Both the position numbers and the translations under genes were made by a program. This document shows positions 24,707 through 32,639 of a DNA stretch of 45,579 nt, in pieces. Position 1 is the stretch's first letter. Each line of letters starts with the position of its first letter. Below the pieces are notes generated by a model. That model did not search any database and was not told where the DNA came from. It saw only the letters and a program-made list of their open reading frames with translations. The stretch lies in the NCBI GenBank assembly GCA_022822265.1, contig JAJECA010000061.1, positions 67,711-113,289 on the forward strand. Reading direction: 5' to 3'. The DNA is from Acidimicrobiia bacterium (GTDB lineage: Bacteria > Actinomycetota > Acidimicrobiia > Acidimicrobiales > Bin134).

Positions 24707-25993
24707 GTGAACCTGAACGACATGATCATGGTGAGTGTGGACGATCACCTTTGCGAACCGCCCGACATGTTCGACAACCATCTCCCGGCCAAATGGCGGG
24801 ATGAGGCCCCCCGGGTGATCCACACCGAATCGGGCGACGACGTGTGGTCGTTCAACGGCGCCATCATCCCCAACGTGGGTCTGAACGCGGTGGCCGGGCG
24901 GCCCAAAGAGGAGTACGGCATCGAGCCCACTGCCTTCGATGAGATGCGCCCCGGCTGCTACAACGTCCACGACCGCGTCAAAGACATGGATGCCGCCGGG
25001 GTGCTGGGCTCGATGTGCTTCCCGTCGTTCCCCGGCTTCGCCGGGCGGCTTTTCGCCAACCACCCCGACAAGGAGTTCGCCGCCGATCTGATCCGGGCCT
25101 ACAACGACTGGCACATCCACGAGTGGGCCGGGGCCTATCCAGGCCGGTTCATCCCCATGGCCCTGCCCATGATCTGGAGCGCCGAGGAGTGCGCCGCCGA
25201 GGTGCGCCGCGTGGCCGATCTGGGCTGCCACTCCATGACCTTCACCGAGAACCCGGCCAAGCTGGGCGAGCCCAGCTTCCACAGCGACTACTGGGACCCG
25301 CTGTGGGAGGCGTTCAGCGACACCGGCTCGGTGTGCTCCATCCACCTGGGCTCTTCGGGCGAGATGGTGGTCACCGCCCCCGACGCCCCTATGGATGTGA
25401 TGATCCAGCTCCAGCCAATGAACATCAGCCAAGCCGCTGCCGACCTGCTGTGGTCGCCCATCCCCCGCCGCTTCCCCGACCTGAAGATCGCCCTGTCGGA
25501 GGGCGGCACCGGGTGGATCCCCTACTTCATGGACCGGGCCGACCGCACCTACGACATGCACCACCTGTGGACCGGGCAGGACTTTGACAACCTGCTGCCC
25601 AGCGAGGTGTTCCGGCGCAACTTCCTGACCTGCTTCATCAACGACCCGGTGGGAGTCGCTTTACGCCACGAGATCGGCATCGACAACATCTGCTGGGAGA
25701 TGGACTACCCCCACAGCGACTCCACCTGGCCTGACGCCCCCGAGACGCTGGACGAGACGCTGACCGGGGTGCCCGACGACGAAGTGGACAAGATCACCCA
25801 CCTCAACGCCATGGCCTGGTACCAGTACGACCCGTTCACCCACATCGATCGGGCCGACTGCACGGTGGGGGCGTTGCGGGCATTGGCCGCCGACCACGAC
25901 ATCTCGGTGCAGTCCATGGACAAGGGCCGCCACGAGGGCAAAGACCGCGACCTGGTCGGACTAGCCTCCCGGAATCAGGGCGTCAACCGCTAA
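24707..25993 (+). CDS. Amidohydrolase family protein (amidohydrolase_2 type)
   Basis: A 428-residue TIM-barrel hydrolase/decarboxylase-like protein. It starts with the metal-loop variant VSVDDHLCEPPDMF, continues with GVLGSMCFPSFPGFAG, FIPMALPMIW and IALSEGGTGWIPYFMDRADR, and ends with CWEMDYPHSDSTWPD, which is the conserved Asp/His region of this family. Members hydrolyse or decarboxylate aromatic and related acids; the substrate is unknown. The GTG at 24707 is chosen because GGAGG lies 5 nt upstream; an ATG five codons later is possible. Another member of this family, 37175-38353, lies 11 kb away. HyuA follows after 37 nt and may be co-transcribed. Confidence 0.85.
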   Translation: MNLNDMIMVSVDDHLCEPPDMFDNHLPAKWRDEAPRVIHTESGDDVWSFNGAIIPNVGLNAVAGRPKEEYGIEPTAFDEMRPGCYNVHDRVKDMDAAGVLGSMCFPSFPGFAGRLFANHPDKEFAADLIRAYNDWHIHEWAGAYPGRFIPMALPMIWSAEECAAEVRRVADLGCHSMTFTENPAKLGEPSFHSDYWDPLWEAFSDTGSVCSIHLGSSGEMVVTAPDAPMDVMIQLQPMNISQAAADLLWSPIPRRFPDLKIALSEGGTGWIPYFMDRADRTYDMHHLWTGQDFDNLLPSEVFRRNFLTCFINDPVGVALRHEIGIDNICWEMDYPHSDSTWPDAPETLDETLTGVPDDEVDKITHLNAMAWYQYDPFTHIDRADCTVGALRALAADHDISVQSMDKGRHEGKDRDLVGLASRNQGVNR

Positions 25994-26030
25994 GGCTGCG
26001 CTCAACCTGACTGCTCCGGCCCTCGGAGCT

Positions 26031-27764
26031 GTGCGCATCGGCATCGACACCGGTGGCACGTTCACCGACGCCGTCGTGGTGGACTCCGGCTCGGGAGGAA
26101 CCCGGCTGGGTAAGGGCAAGGCGCTATCCACCCCCGGCGATCTGACCGCAGGTGCACTGGCCGCGGTTGAGGCGGCCGCAAGCGATCTGGACCAGCCGCT
26201 AACCGAAGTGCTCATACGGGCCGAATCCATCGGCTATGCCACCACCGTTGGGCTCAACGCCCTCTTGACCGGCACGGGAGCACCCATCGGCTTGATCACC
26301 ACAGCGGGGTTCGAGGCCACCTTGCCTGTGGCCCGGGCAGCGAAGGTGGCTGGCTTGTCCCCCGCTGAGGCCACTGAGGCCGTCTGCTGGGCCAAACCTC
26401 CACTGCTCCTGAGCCGCAAGCGCATCGTGGGCGTGCCCGAGCGGATCGACGCCCACGGCGAGGTGGTTCGACCGCTGGATGAGGCCGCCGCGGTTGCCGC
26501 CATCAAGGCGCTAAAGGACGACGGGGTGATCAGCTACGCCGTGTGCCTGCTGTGGTCGGTGTCCAACCCCCGCCACGAGATCCGCATCGCCGAGCTGATC
26601 GCCGAGATTCACCCCGGCGCCCACGTGTCGCTGTCGTCGGCAGTACCCAGGATCGGCGAATACGAGCGGACCATGACCACGGTGCTCGACGCCAGCACGG
26701 CCCCGCTGGTGGCCGAGGAGATTCGCACCCTGGCCGACGCCCTGGCCGAGCGGGGATTCGCTGGGCAGCTACACGTCATGCAATCCAGTGGCGGCACCTG
26801 TGCTGCCGACGGCGCGCTCAGGTCGGTGGAGACCTTGGGATCGGGGCCGGTTGCCGGGCTGTTGGCGTCAGCCGAGCTAGTCCAGCAGTTGGGCCGAAGC
26901 GAGGCCATCGCCACCGACGTGGGTGGCACCAGCTTCGACGTCGGCCTAATCACCGGCGGCGAACCCACCATGGCAACACGCCCCATGATCGGACGCTGGG
27001 CCCTTGCTCATCCGGTGGTGGAGGTGGTGTCGATCGGCACCGGCGGGGGGTCGCTGGCCCGGATCGACCCCGTTTTGGGCGGCCTGCGAGTGGGGCCCCA
27101 ATCGGCCGGCGCACGGCCCGGCCCGGCTTGCTATCGACGGGGCGGAAGTGCCCCCACCCTCACCGACGCTGCGGTGGCCTTGGGCTACTTGAGCGAGTTG
27201 GGCGATGTGCTGGAACTGGACCGCGAGGCGGCAGAGCGAGCCATAGGGGATGGCGTAGCCACTCCGCTGGAACTGTCGGTGCCCGACGCCGCCGACTCCG
27301 TGATAAAGGTGGCCTGCTCCCAAATGGCCGACTTGATTCGCCGGGTGACGGTTCAGCGGGGCCACGATCCCGCCGGGTTCACCATGCTGGCCTACGGCGG
27401 GGCCGCCCCCCAGTACGCCACCCGGTACGCCGCCGAGGTGGGAGTGGCCGAGGTGGTGGTTCCCGCAGCCGCATCGGTGTTCTCCGCATTGGGCGCGGTC
27501 GACGGCAAACGCTTGGCTCTTGGGCCGGTGGCGTTGACCGATTCGACGTCGGAACCGCCACCTTCTGAGCGTCGGGGCGCTTGGTTCGACCGTCAATTCA
27601 CTTCCTGTCCGGTGTACGACGGACTGGGGCTGGCGCCAGGCACTCAACTGGAGGGGCCGGCGTTCATCGACCACCCATCCACCACTATCGTGCTGCGCCC
27701 TTACGACCGGGCCGAGGTCGACTCCCAGGGTCACACCCATCTGTTCCCCGGGCCCCCGTCATGA
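26031..27764 (+). CDS. hyuA: Hydantoinase/oxoprolinase family protein, HyuA-type, short form
   Basis: A 577-residue HyuA-type subunit with the ATP-binding start MRIGIDTGGTFTDAVVVDSG, the central hydantoinase A domain (RIGEYERTMTTVLDAS, ATDVGGTSFDVGLI, VSIGTGGGSLARID, GARPGPACYRRGG) and AYGGAAPQYATRYAAEVGV. Usual HyuA proteins are near 680-700 residues; here the C-terminal domain goes almost directly from the FSALGAVDGK region to the last strand block (GLAPGTQLEGPAFIDHPSTT), and the usual RYxGQ segment is missing. It would use ATP to open or carboxylate its substrate together with HyuB, whose ATG overlaps its stop (ATGA). The GTG start follows the amidohydrolase by 37 nt. Confidence 0.85.
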   Translation: MRIGIDTGGTFTDAVVVDSGSGGTRLGKGKALSTPGDLTAGALAAVEAAASDLDQPLTEVLIRAESIGYATTVGLNALLTGTGAPIGLITTAGFEATLPVARAAKVAGLSPAEATEAVCWAKPPLLLSRKRIVGVPERIDAHGEVVRPLDEAAAVAAIKALKDDGVISYAVCLLWSVSNPRHEIRIAELIAEIHPGAHVSLSSAVPRIGEYERTMTTVLDASTAPLVAEEIRTLADALAERGFAGQLHVMQSSGGTCAADGALRSVETLGSGPVAGLLASAELVQQLGRSEAIATDVGGTSFDVGLITGGEPTMATRPMIGRWALAHPVVEVVSIGTGGGSLARIDPVLGGLRVGPQSAGARPGPACYRRGGSAPTLTDAAVALGYLSELGDVLELDREAAERAIGDGVATPLELSVPDAADSVIKVACSQMADLIRRVTVQRGHDPAGFTMLAYGGAAPQYATRYAAEVGVAEVVVPAAASVFSALGAVDGKRLALGPVALTDSTSEPPPSERRGAWFDRQFTSCPVYDGLGLAPGTQLEGPAFIDHPSTTIVLRPYDRAEVDSQGHTHLFPGPPS

Positions 27765-29875
27765 GTTCGGACCCGCTTGGCCCCGGAGCTGCACCCCCTC
27801 TCGACGCGACTCTCTTCGAGGTGCTGCGCAATCGGCTGTGGGCAATCAACGACGAGGCGGTGGATGCCATCGTGGCGGTGTCGGGGTCGCCCATCGCCAC
27901 CGAGGGCAACGACTTCAACTCTGGCATCTTGACCGCGGCCGGGGAGGTGGCGCTGGCCGGCCCCTACGTGCTGGTCCACGCCGCGGCATTGGGCCAGGTG
28001 GTGCGCTATGTCATCGAGCAATTCGGCGACGATCCCGGTATCGGCGCCGGTGACATGTTCATCACCAACGACACCTATGTGGGCGCTCCCCACCAGCCCG
28101 ACGTGATGGTGGTGGCCCCCGTGTTCCGAGGCGACCGGCTGATCGCCTGGTGCGGCTCGTGCGTCCATCAGAACGATGTGGGCGGGCCGGTGCCCGGTTC
28201 GATCACCGTGGGGGCGACGTCAATCTATGAAGAGGCGGTGCCCATGGCCCCCACCCGGATCGTTGAGGGCGGGGAGCTGCTGGCCGACGTGAAGCAGGAG
28301 TACTTGGGCCGGTCCCGCACTCCGGAGCTGAACCGCCTCGACCTGCTGGGCCAGATCGAGGCCAACCGGGTGGTGGCCCGTCGACTCAACGGGCTGTGTG
28401 ATCGATACGAGACCGACACGGTCGTAGCCGTGCTTGGCGGGCTCATCGACCGCACCGAGGCCGCGGTGAGAGCCCGGCTGGAGTCGCTGCCCGATGGTCG
28501 GTGGCGCCACCGAGGGCTGGTGGAGCACGACGGCATCGACGACCGGGTGTATGAGATCGGCCTGACCATGACCAAGCAGGGCGATTCCCTGCACCTGGAT
28601 TTCACCGACGCCAGCCCACAGGCCCCGGCGCTGATCAACACCAGTCGGGCCATCACCTCCAGCTACGCCATGGCCGCGGTGATGACGGTTTTGGGCTACG
28701 GCCTGCCCTGGACCCCGGCCGGGTTCTGGCGAGTCATGGAGGTAGACACAGCGCCGGGCACCATCGTGGATTGCCTTTGGCCCGCCGGCATGTCGATGGG
28801 GGTCACCGCGGCGGGCCAAGAGGTGCGCACCGCGGTGAACGTCTGCCTCAGCCGGATGTTCGATGCCTCTGACGTCCCGGACGTGCGAAGTCAGATCTTG
28901 GCGTCGTGCGTGTCGGGGTCGTTTACCCAGACCATCTCGGGAGCCTTCGACGACGGGCAGGAATTCTCGGCCATGCTCCTCGACGGCCTGCCCGGCGGTT
29001 CTGGCGCCCGGTGGGGCGGCGACGGCTCCGACACCGGGGGCTATCTGACCTCCCCGGCCGGGCTGTGCACCAACATCGAGACCAACGAGCAGCACTACCC
29101 AGTGCTCTACCGCTATCGCCGGGAGCGGACCGACTCGGGTGGGCCCGGCCGGTGGCGAGGCGGCGTGGGCGTGGAACACGCCTACCAACTCCACCGGTCC
29201 GCCGGGCCGGCAACTTCAACAGTGTTCGCTCACGGCCAGCAGCCCCCCACCGCCGCAGGGGTGCTCGGCGGCGAACCCGGCACTCAGCACACCGGGATAT
29301 ACGAGCGGTCCGACGGAACAATTGAGGTGCCGCCCCCCAAGCAAGTAGGAGAGCTGGCCCTCGGCGACGTGTACTCCAATTTGTGCGGTGGCGGAGGCGG
29401 AGTGGGCGACCCCCTAGACCGCGACCCCGCTTCGGTAGAGCACGACGTGGCCGAGGGTTTGGTAAGCGAGGCCGGTGCCGCCCGTGACTACGGGGTGGTC
29501 GTGGGTGACGGGCACGCCACCCAAGCGTTGCGTGCCTCGCGCCGTCGAGAGCGCATCGGCCGAGACCCCGCCCCGCCTCTGGACGAACCTCCCGCCGGGC
29601 GAAGGCTCAGCTCCACCGTGGTCTTGGCCGAGGGCCACTACCTGTGCCGCCGCTGCGGCCACGATTACGGCCCCACCAACGAGCCCCTGGTCAGCCTGCT
29701 GACATTGGCTCGCTCCCCCGTGGACGAACGCACCCCCTGGCCGTCGGCCCGCCCCGGCGCCGACCGCTTCGAGATTCGCCGCCTGTACTGCCCCGCCTGC
29801 GCCGTCCAGGTGGACATTCAAGTCGCCCTTGCCGACGCCCCCCTCCTGGAAACCGCCGAATTGCTCGACGACTGA
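27761..29875 (+). CDS. hyuB: HyuB-type hydantoinase/carboxylase subunit fused to a zinc-ribbon (carboxylase gamma-like) domain
   Basis: A 704-residue protein. Residues 1 to about 560 are a hydantoinase B domain: LFEVLRNRLWAINDEAVDAI, DMFITNDTYVGAPHQPDVMV, CGSCVHQNDVGGPVPGS, GGSGARWGGDGSDTGGY, and a Gly-rich GGGGGVGDPLDRDP end. After a linker there is a C-terminal domain of about 80 residues with YLCRRCGHDYG and LYCPACAVQVDIQV, two CxxC pairs that resemble the gamma-type subunit of acetone and acetophenone carboxylases. This favours a biotin-independent, ATP-dependent carboxylase over a hydantoinase. The ATG overlaps the HyuA stop. Its stop codon directly abuts that of the convergent SDR. Confidence 0.85.
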   Translation: MSSDPLGPGAAPPLDATLFEVLRNRLWAINDEAVDAIVAVSGSPIATEGNDFNSGILTAAGEVALAGPYVLVHAAALGQVVRYVIEQFGDDPGIGAGDMFITNDTYVGAPHQPDVMVVAPVFRGDRLIAWCGSCVHQNDVGGPVPGSITVGATSIYEEAVPMAPTRIVEGGELLADVKQEYLGRSRTPELNRLDLLGQIEANRVVARRLNGLCDRYETDTVVAVLGGLIDRTEAAVRARLESLPDGRWRHRGLVEHDGIDDRVYEIGLTMTKQGDSLHLDFTDASPQAPALINTSRAITSSYAMAAVMTVLGYGLPWTPAGFWRVMEVDTAPGTIVDCLWPAGMSMGVTAAGQEVRTAVNVCLSRMFDASDVPDVRSQILASCVSGSFTQTISGAFDDGQEFSAMLLDGLPGGSGARWGGDGSDTGGYLTSPAGLCTNIETNEQHYPVLYRYRRERTDSGGPGRWRGGVGVEHAYQLHRSAGPATSTVFAHGQQPPTAAGVLGGEPGTQHTGIYERSDGTIEVPPPKQVGELALGDVYSNLCGGGGGVGDPLDRDPASVEHDVAEGLVSEAGAARDYGVVVGDGHATQALRASRRRERIGRDPAPPLDEPPAGRRLSSTVVLAEGHYLCRRCGHDYGPTNEPLVSLLTLARSPVDERTPWPSARPGADRFEIRRLYCPACAVQVDIQVALADAPLLETAELLDD

Positions 29876-30706
29876 CTACCAGCGCGAGCCGCCGGCGACG
29901 GTGATGCATTCGCCGGTGACGAATGAGGCCTCGTCGGAGAGCAGGAAGGCGATCACCGCGGCTGTTTCATCGGGGTCTTGCAGGCGATCGAGGGCGATCT
30001 TTGAGCGCACCCACTGGCTGAGGTCACCGTCCGATTGGGCCACAGTCTGGGTCAGATAGGGATGGCCGCTGTCGGTGGCGTCGGGATCCACCCCCAACGG
30101 CCGGACGCCGTTGACCCTGATCCCGTGAGGGGCTAACTCCATGGCCAACGCGGCTACCAGTCGGTCGACCCCAGCCTTGGCCGCGGCGAATGCCGAAGTG
30201 CCGGTGGCCGCGGCCACGGTGGCATACGACGACAGCAGCACAATCGACCCGCCGTCACCCTGCTCGACCATCTGGCGGGCCGCGGCTTGGGACACCAAGA
30301 ACGCCCCGGTGAGGTTCACGTCCGTCGAGCGCCTCCACGAGGCTTCGGACAACTCCAGCAGCGGTGCCCATCCCATGTCGGGTCCCAGCCCCCCGGCCAC
30401 GTTGACTACCAAGTCCAGCCGCCCGAACTGGGCAACGCACCGCCCCACCGCCTCGTTCACCTGGGCGGCGTCGGACACATCGGCTTCCAGCCGCAGTGCC
30501 GTCTGCCCCTCGGCCAGCACCGCCTCCACCGTGGCATCCAGGGCCTCCGGGGATGCGCAGGCGGTATCTGGGTGACCGACCTCTACCCGGTCGGCACAGG
30601 CCACATCGGCCCCCGCTCGAGCCAGCCGCACCGCTACCGCCCTCCCGATCTCCGGAGGACACGCCGCCCCCATCACCAGCGCCACCTTCCCGGAGAAGTC
30701 GTCCAT
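29876..30706 (-). CDS. SDR-fold protein with catalytic Tyr replaced by Phe
   Basis: A 276-residue short-chain dehydrogenase fold. The nucleotide loop is VALVMGAACPPEIGRAVAVR, which is longer than the usual TGxxxGIG by two residues. LVVNVAGG stands in place of NNAG, the Ser is in IVLLSSYATV, and the active-site segment reads SAFAAAKAGVD, with Phe where the catalytic Tyr of YxxxK should be. The C-terminal VIAFLLSDEASFVTGECITV is normal. It may be a non-oxidoreductase, a scaffold, or use another acid. The ATG at 30706 is preferred to an ATG six codons upstream. It converges on hyuB with no gap. Confidence 0.8.
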   Translation of the reverse strand: MDDFSGKVALVMGAACPPEIGRAVAVRLARAGADVACADRVEVGHPDTACASPEALDATVEAVLAEGQTALRLEADVSDAAQVNEAVGRCVAQFGRLDLVVNVAGGLGPDMGWAPLLELSEASWRRSTDVNLTGAFLVSQAAARQMVEQGDGGSIVLLSSYATVAAATGTSAFAAAKAGVDRLVAALAMELAPHGIRVNGVRPLGVDPDATDSGHPYLTQTVAQSDGDLSQWVRSKIALDRLQDPDETAAVIAFLLSDEASFVTGECITVAGGSRW

Positions 30707-30768
30707 CCCCCCAGCATCCCCCAACCGCTGTGCTGGCTTCCACCAATGGTCCCCCGAATGGCGGCCAG

Positions 30769-30774
30769 TAGGGT
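30769..30774 (+). promoter_or_regulatory. Leaderless -10 box (TAGGGT) for the phosphatase gene at 30781
   Basis: TAGGGT ends 6 nt before the GTG at 30781. Confidence 0.5.
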
Positions 30775-30780
30775 TGCGGG

Positions 30781-31290
30781 GTGCAGGTGGGGGCAGCGCG
30801 TTATCAGATGGCGGGGGGGATCCATCGGATTCCGGTGCCGGGGGCGACTGGGCATCTCCACGCCACAGCCTTTGCGGTGACCGGGCCCGATCCGGCGGAC
30901 GCCCTGGAGGATGTGGGGGCGGAGGTCATGGTGTGTTTGCTCACCGACGCGGAGATCGCCATGCGCTTTCCCGACTACCCGGCGTGGATGGCCGATCCGG
31001 CTCCCCACCAGGCCATTCATGTGCCGATGGTCGATCAAGGGGTTACCGGCGACGACGACGTTCGAGATCTGGTGGACGACATCAACCGACACTTAGATCA
31101 AGGCAGAGGGGTGATGGTCCACTGCGGCGCCGGCTACGGACGGGCTGGGATCGTGTGCATCTCAGTGCTCACCTCCCGGGGGATGGACCTCGACAGCGCA
31201 GTGGCCGCGGTGCGGGCGGCACGCCCGGCGGCGGGACCCCAGTCCCATTCGCAGGAGGCTCAGATCACCCGTCTAGCCGCCGGGTTCTGA
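30781..31290 (+). CDS. Protein-tyrosine/dual-specificity phosphatase-like protein
   Basis: A 169-residue protein with the Cys-phosphatase signature HCGAGYGRAG (CX5R) at about residues 115-124 and a preceding MVDQGVTGDDD region where the general-acid Asp of this family is found. The N-terminus IHRIPVPGATGHLHAT and EVMVCLLTDAEIA fit the dual-specificity phosphatase fold. It probably dephosphorylates a protein, a lipid or an RNA/nucleotide end. The GTG start is chosen for the leaderless box 6 nt upstream. It converges on the SDR at 31302 with an 11-nt gap. Confidence 0.78.
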   Translation: MQVGAARYQMAGGIHRIPVPGATGHLHATAFAVTGPDPADALEDVGAEVMVCLLTDAEIAMRFPDYPAWMADPAPHQAIHVPMVDQGVTGDDDVRDLVDDINRHLDQGRGVMVHCGAGYGRAGIVCISVLTSRGMDLDSAVAAVRAARPAAGPQSHSQEAQITRLAAGF

Positions 31291-31301
31291 GGGGCTGCGC
31301 C

Positions 31302-32066
31302 TCACATCCCACCGGCAATCTTGTAATCGTGGCCGGTGACGTAGGAGGCCGCATCCGAGGCCAGGTAAAGGGCCAGGCCGATGATCTCGTCGCAGTCGGC
31401 CACCCGGTTCATCATGGTGGCCCTCCCTGATCGCTCGGGGAATTCGGGGTCGAACCGCATTGAACCCTTCATCATCTCCGACATGAACGGCCCCGGCACC
31501 AGGGAGTTGACCCGCACATTGAGTCCAGCCCACTCGCCGGCCATGGCCCGGGTCAGGTTGTGCAGCGCCGCCTTGCTGGAGGTGTAGATCCCCACGCCGG
31601 GGCCGCCGCCGTAGGCCCCCATGGTGGTTACGTTGATGATCGATCCTCCACCAGCCTCGCCCATGCGGGGGGCCACCAAACCAGCCAGGCGAATGGGCCC
31701 CTTCACGTTCACCGCATACACCTTGTCGAAGTAGGCCTCGGTGCAGTCGGCCACGGTGACCGGCGCAGGGTTGATGCCCGCGTTGTTCACCAGCACATCG
31801 ATCCGGCCGAGATCGCCGTACACCTGATCCACCAGCGTGTCGATCTGGTCCCACTCTCCCATGTGGCAGCCGATGCCCCGCACCGTCTGGCCACCCAGCT
31901 CGTCGTTCAGCTCAGCGGCGGCCTCGTCGCACCCCTCCTGGCGCCGCCCGGTGATCACCACATCGGCCCCGGCCATGGCGTAGCCCTTGGCAATGGATCG
32001 GCCGATGCCCTTGGTGCCCCCGGTGACCAGCGCCACCTTCCCTGTCAGGTCGAACAAGCTGCTCAT
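31302..32066 (-). CDS. SDR family oxidoreductase
   Basis: A 254-residue classical short-chain dehydrogenase: VALVTGGTKGIGRSIAKGYA, DVLVNNAGINPA, IINVTTMGAYGG, and YTSSKAAL with intact Tyr and Lys, and a C-terminal ALYLASDAASYVTGHDYKI. It probably oxidises or reduces a hydroxyl/keto group, with sequence like 3-ketoacyl-ACP reductases. The ATG at 32066 is chosen from a TATGAT box 6 nt before it; the frame upstream is not likely to be coding. Confidence 0.87.
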   Translation of the reverse strand: MSSLFDLTGKVALVTGGTKGIGRSIAKGYAMAGADVVITGRRQEGCDEAAAELNDELGGQTVRGIGCHMGEWDQIDTLVDQVYGDLGRIDVLVNNAGINPAPVTVADCTEAYFDKVYAVNVKGPIRLAGLVAPRMGEAGGGSIINVTTMGAYGGGPGVGIYTSSKAALHNLTRAMAGEWAGLNVRVNSLVPGPFMSEMMKGSMRFDPEFPERSGRATMMNRVADCDEIIGLALYLASDAASYVTGHDYKIAGGM

Positions 32067-32072
32067 GGCCCG

Positions 32073-32078
32073 ATCATA
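32073..32078 (-). promoter_or_regulatory. Leaderless -10 box (TATGAT) for the SDR at 32066
   Basis: TATGAT ends 6 nt before the ATG at 32066, the closest match to the consensus in the window. Confidence 0.6.
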
Positions 32079-32142
32079 CGAACCGGTCCCCGGCCAATCC
32101 TCATGCGGGCTGAACAGGCACGGGCCCATTGGACCGGCGTGC

Positions 32143-32601
32143 TCAGTAGATGCCCAGCTCCAAGCCGGCGGCCAGGGTCATGCCCAGCTCCCGGCAGGCC
32201 TCCAGATGGGCGTCGGTGAGGTCGCCGGTGGCCACCACCGGCGGGGCCACCGCCTTCCACCCCAGCCCGGTCACCAGGGGCTCCACCGCCCGCACCGCGC
32301 CGGTGCCGTCGTTGCCGGCCCGCACGAAGAGCCCGTAGGGACGCCCCCGGGTGTGCTCTAGGCAGTCGTAGTACACGGTGTCGAAGAAGTGCTTGAGCGC
32401 GCCGCTCATGTAGCCGAAGTTCTCCGGGGTGCCCAGCAGATAGCCATCGGCGGCCATCACATCATCCGCGGTGGCTTCCAGCGCGGCCACCTGCACCACC
32501 TCCACCCCGTCGATGTCGGGATGGGCGGCCCCGGCCACTACGGCCTCGGTCCTGGCCTTGGTCCTCCCGGTTTTGGAGTGGGACACCACCAGCACTCGCA
32601 C
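32143..32601 (-). CDS. Flavodoxin-like/NAD(P)H-dependent oxidoreductase
   Basis: A 152-residue flavodoxin-fold protein: VLVVSHSKTGRTKARTEAVV at the N-terminus (the FMN-phosphate loop), DGYLLGTPENFGYMSGALKH in the middle, and YGLFVRAGNDGTGAV with the terminal helix. It likely binds FMN and transfers electrons or reduces quinones. The GTG at 32601 is supported by TACCGT 7 nt upstream; longer frames reach into the MFS gene and are shadows. It sits 38 nt from the MFS stop. Confidence 0.82.
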   Translation of the reverse strand: MRVLVVSHSKTGRTKARTEAVVAGAAHPDIDGVEVVQVAALEATADDVMAADGYLLGTPENFGYMSGALKHFFDTVYYDCLEHTRGRPYGLFVRAGNDGTGAVRAVEPLVTGLGWKAVAPPVVATGDLTDAHLEACRELGMTLAAGLELGIY

Positions 32602-32608
32602 CCAACCG

Positions 32609-32614
32609 ACGGTA
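32609..32614 (-). promoter_or_regulatory. Leaderless -10 box (TACCGT) for the flavodoxin-like gene
   Basis: TACCGT ends 7 nt before the GTG at 32601, in the 38-nt gap behind the MFS gene. Confidence 0.45.
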
Positions 32615-32639
32615 CTCGCCCGTCGCGAGCGCCTGCGGC

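Noticed and set aside
24509..25564. A 351-codon - strand frame opposite the amidohydrolase at 24707.
   Set aside because: The product is His/Gly/Val-rich and has no recognisable domain; the + strand gene has conserved motifs and a good ribosome-binding site.
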